DNA of 64,000 nt from Saprospiraceae bacterium (GCA_020631235.1 JAHDHQ010000025.1:1-64000); one strand, 5' to 3'; shown: positions 1-10,872, counted from the stretch's first letter. Notes: generated by a model from the letters alone, not told the origin. Numbers and translations are program-made.

Positions 1-21
1 CAATATATGAGCACAATAAAA

Positions 22-60
22 AAAAAAAGAGGCCGCCTACTTATGAGACAGCCTCTTTTA
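22..60 (-). terminator. Intrinsic terminator of the giant repeat gene
   Basis: A perfect 9-bp stem, AAAAGAGGC (25-33) pairing with GCCTCTTTT (51-59), encloses a 17-nt loop. Read on the minus strand it ends in a run of T's (complement of the A-run at 19-28). It lies about 20 bases past the stop codon of the giant gene and fits a rho-independent terminator for it. Confidence 0.85.
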
Positions 61-81
61 TTTTATGATCAATGCTAATTT

Positions 82-3000
82 TTACTTAGCAATCATGATT
101 TGTTCCATCTGGACATTACTATTAGCAGACTTTAATCTTACGTAATAGATTCCACTTTTAAATGTTTGTAAATCTATAGGTAAAATAACATCCATTTGTT
201 CTCTTGTAATAGTCTTTCTATAAACATCAGAACCAGTTACATCAAAGATTTCTATAGTTATCGTTGGATCTATACTCGTCTTGATCTCTAGGTTAATCAT
301 CCCATTAGAAGGATTAGGGAATAATTTATAATCAATTGAGTTAGGTCCATTATTGACACTATTTCCTACATTATCTGGCTTGCTGTCACCAGTAGGTTCT
401 TCGAATCCATCATACTCTATGCACTGCTCGTGACATACTTCATTGCCTTTGCAATCTGTTGCACACCATGTTCTGATAACTTTATAATTAGGGCAGCAAT
501 CATGCTCGAAAGCAAAATCTCCTAAATCAGATTCCACTTCTATTTCAGTATCTGTAGAGTTTTCTACAAAGTTTCCTTCATAGAAGAACCAACCACCGCT
601 TCCAAAATTGGAATTAACATTATTTGCTCCTATACCTACCTGATAACCATAGTAATAACTAGCCGGAGCATGAGTTAGGTTAAGTAAAGACCCTGTAAAA
701 TCACCCAAACCAGTTAATGTACTGGTATTTTCTATTGCGTAGTAAGTCCAGTCTTCATGATAATTGTTATCATCATTGACTACACCACAATCATCTTTAT
801 ATGATCCGCCAAGTGCAGACCAGTCGGTCCAATTATATCCTTCGCTTAAATTAAGCTCCAATAACCATTCACCTGCAGGATTATCAACACTTTGTAATGT
901 AGCTGTTATTTGCGATGTTCCATCACTAAATACAGTATAAGAACCATCTACAATAGTATAATAGTTATATCCTCCATATACAAAACTAGGGAGATACATT
1001 GACCATGCTGGTGCACCATCACCGTAACAAACTATATCAGCATTGTTATCTGGTTGGAATAAAGAACAGAACTCTTCTGCATCATCAGGAATATCATCAC
1101 CGATGGTTTCTTCTGTATACGTAATATTTACATTGTCATCACAATTATCTATCGCTTCCAATGTTGGAACTCCAGGTAAAGCATCTTCACAGTCTAACAC
1201 CATGTTTTCTGGTAAATCACCTACAAAAACAGGTGCTGTATTATCATCAACGCTTATAGTTTGAACTACTGGGTTAGCTGAATTTCCGCATAAATCTGTA
1301 GCTGTGTATGTTCTTGTAATTACATAACACGTCTGGCAATTTTGATCTGGATAATTAATATCCTCACTAACGTTTACCGTAACATTATTGTCACAGTTAT
1401 CTGAGGCAGTGGCTCCTTCAGCTGGGACAGTTTCATCACATTCGATTGAGATCTCAGCTGTTCCAGTCAATGTAATTACTGGCGCAATCTCATCATTAAT
1501 TATGATAGCATATTGATATGTATTTACATTGCCACAATTATCTGATGCAGTATAATTATACGTAATTGTTTTCGGACAATCAGTATTAGATTCGCTAGTT
1601 TCTACAGTCACCACAACTTCATTATCACAGTTATCACTTGCTGTTAAACTTAAAGGCCCAGGCACATCTTCCGCACAATCAATGGTTTGATTTTCTGGAC
1701 AATTGTTGTTAGCAACACAATCAAATACTGGTGCCGTTGTATCTTCAGTAGAAATGGTTACACACATTGGTTCACTTTCATTTCCACATGCATCTTCTAA
1801 AGACCAACATCTTGTAATGATTAGAGCATCTTCACATTGTCCAGTCTCTGTAGTTTCTCCTTCATAAATTAAAGTAACAGACGAACAATTATCGTCAAAA
1901 CTGATCATAGACTCCATGTCTTCTACACTTGGAATTGAAGAATCATCTGAACATTCATACATACCTCCTGAAGGGAAGTTTGTAAAGAATGGAGCATCTT
2001 CGTCTACAATCTTTATGATTTGTTCAATGGTATCAGATACATTACCGCAAGCATCTTCTAACCAATATTTTCTAATAATATCATCTACACAGCCGCCTGA
2101 GACAGATTCATCCATGCAAAATACTTCTACGGGACATTCCTCACAATTTTCAAAGTATTCTGGAGTTGTTTCTTCACAAGAAGGAATGGCTCCATCATTA
2201 CAATCTACATAAATGACAGGCTCTATATCTGTATCCCATACAGGAGCTATATTATCATTCTTAACAGTAATATTATAACTTATAGAAGAAGTATTACCAC
2301 AAGCATCCGTTGCAGTGTAAGTTCTAGTTATGGTTTCTGTACAACCCTCAGTATTGATGTTTTCAACTAATGTAACAGTAGCATCCGAACAATTATCACT
2401 TGCTGTTAGTGTTAAGTCAGAAGGTGTTTGATTACAAGCTAAAACTTCATCAATAGGGCAATCACCATTTGTGATACAATCAAATACTGGATCCACGTTG
2501 TCTTGAGGGGTCATTGTTTGCGAAGCAGTAGTGCTATTGCCACAATTGTCGGTAGCAGTCCAAGTTCTAGTGATTATATCACCCGCACAATTTGTTTCAG
2601 TAACCACATCAACAAAATCGAAGGAAACCAAGTTGCAATTATCATCTGCCGTTGGTTCTGAAAAACTAGGATTCTCACCACACTCGTAAATACCATCTTG
2701 CTCTATTCCCGTAATACTAGGATCTTCTTCATCAATAGGCGTCATAGTTTGGCTGTAGGTGGCTGTATTGTCACAATTATCGGTAGCCGTCCAAGTTCTA
2801 GTGATTATATCACCTGCACAATTTGAACCTGTAACGGTGTCTACAAAATCAAATGATACTAAGTTACAGTTATCATCAGCACTTGGCTCATCAAAGATTG
2901 GCGATTCTCCACATTGATATATACCATCTTGAGTAGTTCCTGTAATTACAGGAACTGTATTATCTACTGGTGTCATAGTCTGGATTGCAGAAACAGAGTT

Positions 3001-6000
3001 TCCACACGCATCAACAGCTGTCCAACTTCTGGTAATTATATCTCCCGCGCAATTAGTTCCAGTAACCACATCTGTAGAATTGAAAGATATTAAATTACAA
3101 TTATCGCTAGCTTCAGGTGAAGAGAAAACAGGATCATCGCCACATTCATAAGTGCCATCGGCTCCAACTCCTGTAATGGTAGGATCCACATCATCAGCTG
3201 CACTCATAGTTTGCGAAGCCGTAGCTGTATTTCCACAATTATCGGTAGCTGTCCAAGTTCTAGTGATTACATCACCAGCACAGTTAGTTTCGCTTACTAC
3301 ATCGACAAAGTCAAAAGAAACTAAGTTACAATTATCGCTTGCATCTGGCTCAGAGAAAGTAGGGTTGTCACCACACTCATAAGAACCATCTTGACCTACC
3401 CCTGTGATGATAGGATCTATATCATCAGTTGGGGTCATAGTTTGCGACGCTGTTGTTGTATTACCACAATTATCGGTAGCCGTCCAAGTTCTAGTGATTA
3501 CATCACCAGCACAGTTAGTTTCATTTACTACATCTACAAAGTCAAAAGAAACGAGGTTACAATTATCGCTTGCATCTGGCACAGAGAAAGTTGGATTTTC
3601 GCCACACTCATAAGAACCATCTTGACCTACACTTGTGATAGTAGGATTTACATCATCAGTTGGCGTCATAGTTTGAGAGGCTGTAGCAGTGTTTCCACAA
3701 TTATCAGTAGCCGTCCAAGTTCTAGTGATTACATCACCAGCACAATTAGTTTCAGATACTACATCGACAAAGTCAAAAGAAACGAGGTTACAATTATCAC
3801 TTGCATCTGGCTGAGAGAAAGTAGGGTTTTCACCACATTCATACGAACCATCTTGACCTACACCTGTGATGATAGGATTTACATCATCAGTTGGCGTCAT
3901 AGTTTGCGACGCTGTAGCTGTGTTACCACAATTATCAGTAGCTGTCCAAGTTCTAGTGATTACATCACCAGCACAATTAGTTTCAGATACTACATCCACA
4001 AAGTCAAAAGAAACTAAGTTACAATTATCACTTGCATCTGGCTCAGAGAAAGTAGGGTTGTTACCACACTCATACGAACCATCTTGACCTACCCCTGTGA
4101 TGATAGGATCTACATCATCAGTTGCTGTCATTGTTTGCGACGCTGTTGTTGTATTACCACAATTATCGGTAGCTGTCCAAGTTCTAGTGATTACATCACC
4201 AGCACAGTTAGTTTCGCTTACTACATCGACAAAGTCAAAAGAAACTAAGTTACAATTATCGCTTGCATCTGGCTCAGAGAAAGTAGGGTTGTTACCACAC
4301 TCATACGAACCATCTTGACCTACCCCTGTGATGATAGGATCTACATCATCAGTTGCTGTCATTGTTTGCGACGCTGTTGTTGTATTACCACAATTATCGG
4401 TAGCTGTCCAAGTTCTAGTGATTACATCACCAGCACAGTTAGTTTCGCTTACTACATCGACAAAGTCAAAAGAAACGAGGTTACAATTATCACTAGCATC
4501 TGGCTCAGAGAAAGTAGGGTTATCACCACACTCATAAGATCCATCTTGACCTACCCCTGTGATAGTAGGATCTACATCATCAGTTGCTGTCATTGTTTGA
4601 GATGCAGTAGCTGTGTTACCACAATTATCAGTAGCCGTCCAAGTTCTAGTGATTATATCACCAGCACAGTTAGTTTCAGTTACCACATCTACAAAGTCAA
4701 AAGAAACTAAGTTACAATTATCACTAGCATCTGGCTCAGAGAAAGTAGGGTTATCACCACACTCATAAGAACCATCTTGACCTACTCCAGTGATTACAGG
4801 ATCTACATCATCAGTTGGCGTCATAGTTTGCGACGCTGTTGTTGTATTACCACAATTATCAGTAGCCGTCCAAGTTCTAGTGATTATTTCTCCAGCACAA
4901 TTAGTACCTGAAACAACACTGCTTGAGTCAAAAGCTACTAAATTACAATTGTCAGTTGCTTCAGGCTCAGAGAACATTGGATTTTCTCCACATTGGAAAG
5001 TACCATCTTGACCTATACCAGTAATGGTAGGATCTATATCATCTGTTGGTGTCATCGTTTGCGAAGCAGTGGCAGTGTTTCCGCAGTTATCAGTAGCCGT
5101 CCAAGTTCTAGTGATGACATCACCAGCACAGTTAGTTTCGCTTACCACATCCACGAAGTCAAAAGAAACGAGGTTACAATTATCACTAGCATCTGGCTCA
5201 GAGAAAGTAGGGTTATCACCACACTCATAAGAACCATCTTGACCTACACCTGTTATGATAGGATCTACATCATCAGTTGGGGTCATTGTTTGAGATGCAG
5301 TAGCTGTGTTACCACAATTATCGGTAGCTGTCCAAGTTCTAGTGATCACATCACCAGCACAGTTAGTTTCAGTTACCACATCCACAAAGTCAAAAGAAAC
5401 GAGGTTACAATTATCATTTGCATCTGGCATAGAGAATATCGGATTTTCACCACATTCATAGTTACCATCTTGACCTACCCCCGTGATGGTAGGATTCACA
5501 TCATCCATTGCTGTCATCGTTTGTGAAGCAGTAGCTGTATTACCACAATTATCGGTAGCTGTCCAAGTTCTAGTAATTACATCACCAGCACAGTTAGTTT
5601 CGCTTACTACATCGACAAAGTCAAAAGAAACAAGATTACAATTATCGCTTGCATCTGGTTCAGAGAAAGTAGGGTTGTCACCACACTCATACGAACCATC
5701 TTGACCTACCCCTGAGATGATAGGATCTACATCATCAGTTGGCGTCATCGTTTGTGAAGCTGTAGCTGTATTACCACAATTATCAGTAGCTGTCCAAGTT
5801 CTAGTAATTACATCACCCGCACAGTTAGTTTCGCTTACTACATCCACAAAATCGAAAGAAACGAGGTTACAATTATCACTTGCATCTGGTTCAGAGAAAG
5901 TTGGATTTTCGCCACACTCATACGAACCATCTTGACCTACCCCTGTGATAGTAGGATCTACATCATCAGTTGGCGTCATTGTTTGCGAAGCTGTAGTTGT

Positions 6001-9000
6001 GTTACCACAATTATCGGTAGCCGTCCAAGTTCTAGTAATTACATCACCAGCACAGTTAGTTTCGCTTACCACATCTACAAAGTCAAAAGAAACGAGGTTA
6101 CAATTATCGCTTGCATCTGGCTCAGAGAAAGTAGGGTTTTCACCACACTCATAAGTGCCATCTTGACCTACCCCTGTGATAGTAGGATCTACATCATCAG
6201 TTGGGGTCATTGTTTGCGAAGCTGTAGTTGTATTACCACAATTATCGGTAGCTGTCCAAGTTCTAGTGATTACATCACCCGCACAGTTAGTTTCGCTTAC
6301 TACATCCACGAAGTCAAAAGAAACGAGGTTACAATTATCACTAGCATCTGGCTCAGAGAAAGTTGGATTTTCACCACACTCATAAGTGCCATCTTGACCT
6401 ACCCCTAAGATGATAGGATCTACATCATCAGTTGGCGTCATTGTTTGCGTGGCTGTAGTTGTATTACCACAATTATCAGTAGCTGTCCAAGTTCTAGTGA
6501 TGACATCACCAGCACAATTAGTTTCAGATACTACATCCACATAGTCAAAAGAAACGAGGTTACAATTATCACTTGCATCTGGCTGAGAGAAAGTAGGGTT
6601 GTCACCACACTCATACGAACCATCTTGACCTACCCCTGTGATGATAGGATCTACATCATCAGTTGCTGTCATTGTTTGCGACGCTGTTGTTGTATTACCA
6701 CAATTATCGGTAGCTGTCCAAGTTCTAGTGATTACATCACCAGCACAGTTAGTTTCGCTTACTACATCGACAAAGTCAAAAGAAACGAGGTTACAATTAT
6801 CACTAGCATCTGGCTGAGAGAAAGTAGGGTTTTCACCACACTCATAAGTGCCATCTTGACCTACCCCTGTGATAGTAGGATCTACATCATCAGTTGGCGT
6901 CATTGTTTGCGAAGCTGTAGTTGTGTTACCACAATTATCGGTAGCCGTCCAAGTTCTAGTAATTACATCACCAGCACAGTTAGTTTCGCTTACCACATCT
7001 ACAAAGTCAAAAGAAACGAGGTTACAATTATCGCTTGCATCTGGCTCAGAGAAAGTAGGGTTTTCACCACACTCATAAGTGCCATCTTGACCTACCCCTG
7101 TGATAGTAGGATCTACATCATCAGTTGGGGTCATTGTTTGCGAAGCTGTAGTTGTATTACCACAATTATCGGTAGCTGTCCAAGTTCTAGTGATTACATC
7201 ACCCGCACAGTTAGTTTCGCTTACTACATCCACGAAGTCAAAAGAAACGAGGTTACAATTATCACTAGCATCTGGCTCAGAGAAAGTTGGATTTTCACCA
7301 CACTCATAAGTGCCATCTTGACCTACCCCTAAGATGATAGGATCTACATCATCAGTTGGCGTCATTGTTTGCGTGGCTGTAGTTGTATTTCCACAATTAT
7401 CAGTAGCTGTCCAAGTTCTAGTGATTACATCACCCGCACAGTTAGTTTCGCTTACCGCATCCACGAAGTCAAAAGAAACTAAATTGCAATTATCACTTAC
7501 ATCTGGCTCAGAGAAAGTTGGATTTTCGCCACACTCATACGAACCATCTTGACCTACCCCTGTGATAGTAGGGTCTACATCATCAGTTGGCGTCATAGTT
7601 TGAGAGGCAGTAGCTGTGTTACCACAATTATCGGTAGCTGTCCAAGTTCTAGTAATTACATCACCCGCACAGTTAGTTTCGCTTACTACATCGACAAAGT
7701 CAAAAGAAACTAAGTCGCAATTGTCACCAGCAATAGGTTCAGAGAAGCTAGGATTCGCCCCACATTCGTAAGTGCCATCTGGTGCCACACCTACAATTGT
7801 AGGATCTACATCATCCGAAGGTGTCATGGTTTGAGAGTCAGTAGTTGTATTACCACAATTATCAGTAGCTGTCCAAGTTCTAGTGATTACATCACCAGCA
7901 CAATTAGTTTCAGTTACCACATCTACGAAGTCAAAAGAAACTAAATTGCAATTGTCTTCCGCATTTGGCTCTGAAAAGATGGCGTTATCACCACAATTAT
8001 AGGTTCCATCAGCACCTATTCCAGTTATTGTTGGGTCCACATCGTCAACCGCTGTCATAGTTTGAGATTCGGAAGACACATTTCCACAAGCATCCGTTGC
8101 TGTCCAAGTTCTAGTAATTACATCACCTGCACAATTTGTACCTGTGATTGTTTCCACAAAATCAAACGACACTAAATTACAATTGTCTTCCGCATTTGGC
8201 TCTGAAAACATTGGGTTACTTCCACATTCATAAGTACCATCATCGCCTAAACCTGAAATCACAGGTGGAGTATTATCATCTACATTTACGGTATGGCACA
8301 TAATATCGCCTTCATTTCCGCAAGCATCAATTAAACTCCAACATCTTTCAACAGAAAACGCATTTTCACAATTCCCTGGAGTAGTAGTTTCTCCTTCAAA
8401 AACCAAAGTTACAGAAGTGCAATTATCTGCGTAAGTAATCATATCTTCTATTTCCTGAGTAGTTGGATATGTTTCATCACATTCTACATTCATGTTTTCA
8501 GGAAAATTTGTAAAGCTTGGTGCTTCATCATCAACTACATTAATGATTACTTCTATTGTATCTGAAACATTTCCACAATTATCGATCGCCCAGTATTTAC
8601 GAATTAAGTTGTCAATACATCCACCAGATACCATTTCAGTAGAGCAAAATATGGCTACATCATCATCACAATTATCGCTGACATCTGGGTGATTTCCTTC
8701 GCAGTCATCTACATCATCATTACAAGAAACATTTATAACTGGATCATAAGGGCCCCAAACTGGTGGCTCACTATCAGTAATAGTTACTGTTGTAGTTTCT
8801 GTTGATTCATTATCACAATGGTCAACAGCTGTCCAAGTCCAAGTCATAATGCTTGTACAATCATCGATTATTTCTGTGTTTATAACCAAACTAGGCACGA
8901 CATCATCATCACAATTGTCGGCAGCAGTTACATCAGGAGCAGTGGGTAAATCTTCATCACATTCTACAGTAAAATCATCTGGGTGATTAATAACTGGAGC

Positions 9001-10596
9001 TTCGTCATCTATAATATTTACTACTTGCGTGGCTGTTGTTTGATTTCCGCATTCATCCACAGCAATACATTCTCTTAAGTATGTTCCAGCGCAACCGCCA
9101 GATACTTCATCAGTATTACAAGTTATAGTAACCATTCCACAGTTATCTGTGGCTGTCAAATCTTCTAAATCACCAATATCATTACAATTGAAAGTTACTT
9201 CCGCCTCGAAATCATCAAACACAGGACCTTCAGTATCTACAACGGTTATTATTTGCACACCTGTAATTTCATTCCCACATTCATCAGATAAGGTATGTGT
9301 CCTAGTAACTACATACTCATGTGGACAATCTCCAGGAGTAGTTTCATCATCGTAGCTTGCAGTAACTTCTGTACATCCATCTTCGCCTTCAGCTAAGTCG
9401 GTTGGAAGACTTTCATTACATTGAATAACTACATCTTCTGGAATGCTTGTAAAGCTAGGGTCGTTAGTGTCTTCAGTAGTGATGGTTTGCAAACAAGTAG
9501 TCATGTGACCCTTACAATCTGTAGCTTTCCATTCTCTTTCGTATACTTTTGTGCAATTCGCATCGCTAACCATTGTTTCACCTAGATATTCTACAGTAAC
9601 CGAACCCATATCACAATTGTCGCTCGCTGTGACATCAGGCACAGAGGTCGACATTTCATCACATGCAATAGTTTCATTGGCTGGGCAATTATCAAAAGTT
9701 GGAGCAGTTTCATCTTCAACTACTACGACTTGAGTTACACAACCGTAATTTCCGCACTCATCCACAAATTCCCAAAAACAAGTTATGTCCGTACAATTCG
9801 GGCATTCTTCTTCAAGACCTGGAGAACAACTAGTATCTGTTGCTAAATCTCCATTTCCATTGATAAATTGTCCATTTATATATCCAGCAAAATTAAACCA
9901 ACCACCAAATCCTTCGGCAAGATTTTTATTGTTAGCTCCAAGACCGTTTTGAAACCCATAAGTATAATCACCTGGTTTGTGTGAGAGCAAAAGGTTGTTG
10001 CCATCCAGTGCATTAATTCCTCTCAATTGAGATACGACTTCCATGAGTATATAATAATCCCAATCTTGATACCACCCATTTGCAGTGGCTACGCCAATAT
10101 GGTCTATAAAACTGCCTCCATCATCTGACCAATCATCGTAGTTCTTTCCATCTTTAAACCACATGTCTAAAACAAAACCATAGGATGCATCATCCACGTT
10201 TTGTATGGTTCCTGTTAAATGAGCAAACCCTCCATCATAAAATTCAAGTTTGGAGCCATTCGCATCAAATACCCAATATTCAGAAGGCGCATACCCAGCA
10301 CCAGCCAGTTGGGGCAACCACATTGACCATGTGTTGGTTCCATCTTCATCAGGAGCACTATTAGCATCACATAATGCTATGGGATAACCAGTGTTTAGGC
10401 ACATCATGTTGATTAATTGAGTGATATCACAATTAGGATCTACCGTTATTTCAGGACTGGAAGGAATATCTTCTTCACATTCCACATAAACAGGATCTAA
10501 TGGTTCTATGACTGTAGGTATTTGTCCAACAGCAATATTGGACAGTGCACAGAAAGCACAGAAAAATAAGATAAAAGAGTGTAGCCTTTTAATCAT
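82..10596 (-). CDS. Giant secreted Cys-rich HYR-like repeat protein with T9SS C-terminal domain (3504 aa)
   Basis: This is probably a cell-surface or secreted structural/adhesive protein exported by Sec and then by the type IX system. The start at 10596 is preferred over the longer frame (10674) because it gives a clean signal peptide, MIKRLHSFILFFCAFCALS, ending near AVGQ. Rough order by residue: signal peptide 1-24; an anchor-like domain about 84-245; several divergent HYR-like modules rich in DNC and CGN motifs; 25 tandem 77-residue units about 775-2700; more divergent modules; a second copy of the anchor-like domain about 3195-3340; a linker; and a T9SS type A sorting domain about 3422-3504 (FPNPSNG, then GIYYVRL near the end). 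Each 77-residue unit has four cysteines (YECG, DNCN, TNCAG, DNCGN), so extensive disulfide bonding outside the cytoplasm is likely. Ligand and function are unknown. An intrinsic terminator follows the gene. Protein family and secretion route are confident; the adhesive role is inference. Confidence 0.9.
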   Translation of the reverse strand: MIKRLHSFILFFCAFCALSNIAVGQIPTVIEPLDPVYVECEEDIPSSPEITVDPNCDITQLINMMCLNTGYPIALCDANSAPDEDGTNTWSMWLPQLAGAGYAPSEYWVFDANGSKLEFYDGGFAHLTGTIQNVDDASYGFVLDMWFKDGKNYDDWSDDGGSFIDHIGVATANGWYQDWDYYILMEVVSQLRGINALDGNNLLLSHKPGDYTYGFQNGLGANNKNLAEGFGGWFNFAGYINGQFINGNGDLATDTSCSPGLEEECPNCTDITCFWEFVDECGNYGCVTQVVVVEDETAPTFDNCPANETIACDEMSTSVPDVTASDNCDMGSVTVEYLGETMVSDANCTKVYEREWKATDCKGHMTTCLQTITTEDTNDPSFTSIPEDVVIQCNESLPTDLAEGEDGCTEVTASYDDETTPGDCPHEYVVTRTHTLSDECGNEITGVQIITVVDTEGPVFDDFEAEVTFNCNDIGDLEDLTATDNCGMVTITCNTDEVSGGCAGTYLRECIAVDECGNQTTATQVVNIIDDEAPVINHPDDFTVECDEDLPTAPDVTAADNCDDDVVPSLVINTEIIDDCTSIMTWTWTAVDHCDNESTETTTVTITDSEPPVWGPYDPVINVSCNDDVDDCEGNHPDVSDNCDDDVAIFCSTEMVSGGCIDNLIRKYWAIDNCGNVSDTIEVIINVVDDEAPSFTNFPENMNVECDETYPTTQEIEDMITYADNCTSVTLVFEGETTTPGNCENAFSVERCWSLIDACGNEGDIMCHTVNVDDNTPPVISGLGDDGTYECGSNPMFSEPNAEDNCNLVSFDFVETITGTNCAGDVITRTWTATDACGNVSSESQTMTAVDDVDPTITGIGADGTYNCGDNAIFSEPNAEDNCNLVSFDFVDVVTETNCAGDVITRTWTATDNCGNTTTDSQTMTPSDDVDPTIVGVAPDGTYECGANPSFSEPIAGDNCDLVSFDFVDVVSETNCAGDVITRTWTATDNCGNTATASQTMTPTDDVDPTITGVGQDGSYECGENPTFSEPDVSDNCNLVSFDFVDAVSETNCAGDVITRTWTATDNCGNTTTATQTMTPTDDVDPIILGVGQDGTYECGENPTFSEPDASDNCNLVSFDFVDVVSETNCAGDVITRTWTATDNCGNTTTASQTMTPTDDVDPTITGVGQDGTYECGENPTFSEPDASDNCNLVSFDFVDVVSETNCAGDVITRTWTATDNCGNTTTASQTMTPTDDVDPTITGVGQDGTYECGENPTFSQPDASDNCNLVSFDFVDVVSETNCAGDVITRTWTATDNCGNTTTASQTMTATDDVDPIITGVGQDGSYECGDNPTFSQPDASDNCNLVSFDYVDVVSETNCAGDVITRTWTATDNCGNTTTATQTMTPTDDVDPIILGVGQDGTYECGENPTFSEPDASDNCNLVSFDFVDVVSETNCAGDVITRTWTATDNCGNTTTASQTMTPTDDVDPTITGVGQDGTYECGENPTFSEPDASDNCNLVSFDFVDVVSETNCAGDVITRTWTATDNCGNTTTASQTMTPTDDVDPTITGVGQDGSYECGENPTFSEPDASDNCNLVSFDFVDVVSETNCAGDVITRTWTATDNCGNTATASQTMTPTDDVDPIISGVGQDGSYECGDNPTFSEPDASDNCNLVSFDFVDVVSETNCAGDVITRTWTATDNCGNTATASQTMTAMDDVNPTITGVGQDGNYECGENPIFSMPDANDNCNLVSFDFVDVVTETNCAGDVITRTWTATDNCGNTATASQTMTPTDDVDPIITGVGQDGSYECGDNPTFSEPDASDNCNLVSFDFVDVVSETNCAGDVITRTWTATDNCGNTATASQTMTPTDDIDPTITGIGQDGTFQCGENPMFSEPEATDNCNLVAFDSSSVVSGTNCAGEIITRTWTATDNCGNTTTASQTMTPTDDVDPVITGVGQDGSYECGDNPTFSEPDASDNCNLVSFDFVDVVTETNCAGDIITRTWTATDNCGNTATASQTMTATDDVDPTITGVGQDGSYECGDNPTFSEPDASDNCNLVSFDFVDVVSETNCAGDVITRTWTATDNCGNTTTASQTMTATDDVDPIITGVGQDGSYECGNNPTFSEPDASDNCNLVSFDFVDVVSETNCAGDVITRTWTATDNCGNTTTASQTMTATDDVDPIITGVGQDGSYECGNNPTFSEPDASDNCNLVSFDFVDVVSETNCAGDVITRTWTATDNCGNTATASQTMTPTDDVNPIITGVGQDGSYECGENPTFSQPDASDNCNLVSFDFVDVVSETNCAGDVITRTWTATDNCGNTATASQTMTPTDDVNPTITSVGQDGSYECGENPTFSVPDASDNCNLVSFDFVDVVNETNCAGDVITRTWTATDNCGNTTTASQTMTPTDDIDPIITGVGQDGSYECGDNPTFSEPDASDNCNLVSFDFVDVVSETNCAGDVITRTWTATDNCGNTATASQTMSAADDVDPTITGVGADGTYECGDDPVFSSPEASDNCNLISFNSTDVVTGTNCAGDIITRSWTAVDACGNSVSAIQTMTPVDNTVPVITGTTQDGIYQCGESPIFDEPSADDNCNLVSFDFVDTVTGSNCAGDIITRTWTATDNCDNTATYSQTMTPIDEEDPSITGIEQDGIYECGENPSFSEPTADDNCNLVSFDFVDVVTETNCAGDIITRTWTATDNCGNSTTASQTMTPQDNVDPVFDCITNGDCPIDEVLACNQTPSDLTLTASDNCSDATVTLVENINTEGCTETITRTYTATDACGNTSSISYNITVKNDNIAPVWDTDIEPVIYVDCNDGAIPSCEETTPEYFENCEECPVEVFCMDESVSGGCVDDIIRKYWLEDACGNVSDTIEQIIKIVDEDAPFFTNFPSGGMYECSDDSSIPSVEDMESMISFDDNCSSVTLIYEGETTETGQCEDALIITRCWSLEDACGNESEPMCVTISTEDTTAPVFDCVANNNCPENQTIDCAEDVPGPLSLTASDNCDNEVVVTVETSESNTDCPKTITYNYTASDNCGNVNTYQYAIIINDEIAPVITLTGTAEISIECDETVPAEGATASDNCDNNVTVNVSEDINYPDQNCQTCYVITRTYTATDLCGNSANPVVQTISVDDNTAPVFVGDLPENMVLDCEDALPGVPTLEAIDNCDDNVNITYTEETIGDDIPDDAEEFCSLFQPDNNADIVCYGDGAPAWSMYLPSFVYGGYNYYTIVDGSYTVFSDGTSQITATLQSVDNPAGEWLLELNLSEGYNWTDWSALGGSYKDDCGVVNDDNNYHEDWTYYAIENTSTLTGLGDFTGSLLNLTHAPASYYYGYQVGIGANNVNSNFGSGGWFFYEGNFVENSTDTEIEVESDLGDFAFEHDCCPNYKVIRTWCATDCKGNEVCHEQCIEYDGFEEPTGDSKPDNVGNSVNNGPNSIDYKLFPNPSNGMINLEIKTSIDPTITIEIFDVTGSDVYRKTITREQMDVILPIDLQTFKSGIYYVRLKSANSNVQMEQIMIAK
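2495..8270 (-). repeat. 25 tandem 231-bp (77-aa) coding repeats
   Basis: I counted 25 consecutive units of 77 residues in the giant protein. Each runs roughly from VDPTITGVG to SQTMTPTDD. 25 x 231 bp equals 5775 bp, matching the span. Most units differ at only a few positions (D/E/N before NPTF, E/Q/V/M before PDAS, TTTAS/TATAS). The outer units (1-3 and 23-25) and unit 15 are the most divergent, as expected if the interior is homogenised by recombination. No frameshift or stop is seen. Confidence 0.95.
5927..7389. repeat. Perfect 539-bp duplication four units apart inside the array
   Basis: Positions 5927-6465 and 6851-7389 are identical base for base by eye, at an offset of 924 bp (exactly four 231-bp units). 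The match ends at 6466 (A) against 7390 (T). This is a higher-order duplication on top of the tandem array, pointing to recent unequal crossover or gene conversion, or possibly to assembly of a collapsed or expanded repeat. Confidence 0.9.
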
Positions 10597-10872
10597 TCTA
10601 GGTTGATTTTGGTTTATCGATAAATAATAAATAAGACAAGTAAATTGCTCTGAAACAATCAGAATTTTAAGCATACTTATAGTTGCGTCAAATATACCTC
10701 TAATATTTAGAAAATTTATATAAATAAAATATCTATTCGTTATATACCTAATTATTATAATATATCTGAAAAAGAGAGAGTTAGGTGAGTAAATTAACAG
10801 TTAGAATAAATATTAAAATTTAGCATATTTAAATCCTTGTTATTGTTACAGGATTATATTTATCTTGTTTAT

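Noticed and set aside
3152-7552. Many plus-strand open frames of 66-295 codons opposite the repeat array
   Set aside because: They recur every 231 bp and are antisense shadows of the repeat units; they have no signal, start context or known domains.
2495-8270. Possible CRISPR array because of regular repeats
   Set aside because: The 231-bp units are coding, contiguous and lack spacer structure; no cas genes are present.
10597-10872. Small gene between the giant protein and the MscS gene
   Set aside because: The region is very AT-rich with stops in all frames apart from N-terminal extensions; likely only promoters.
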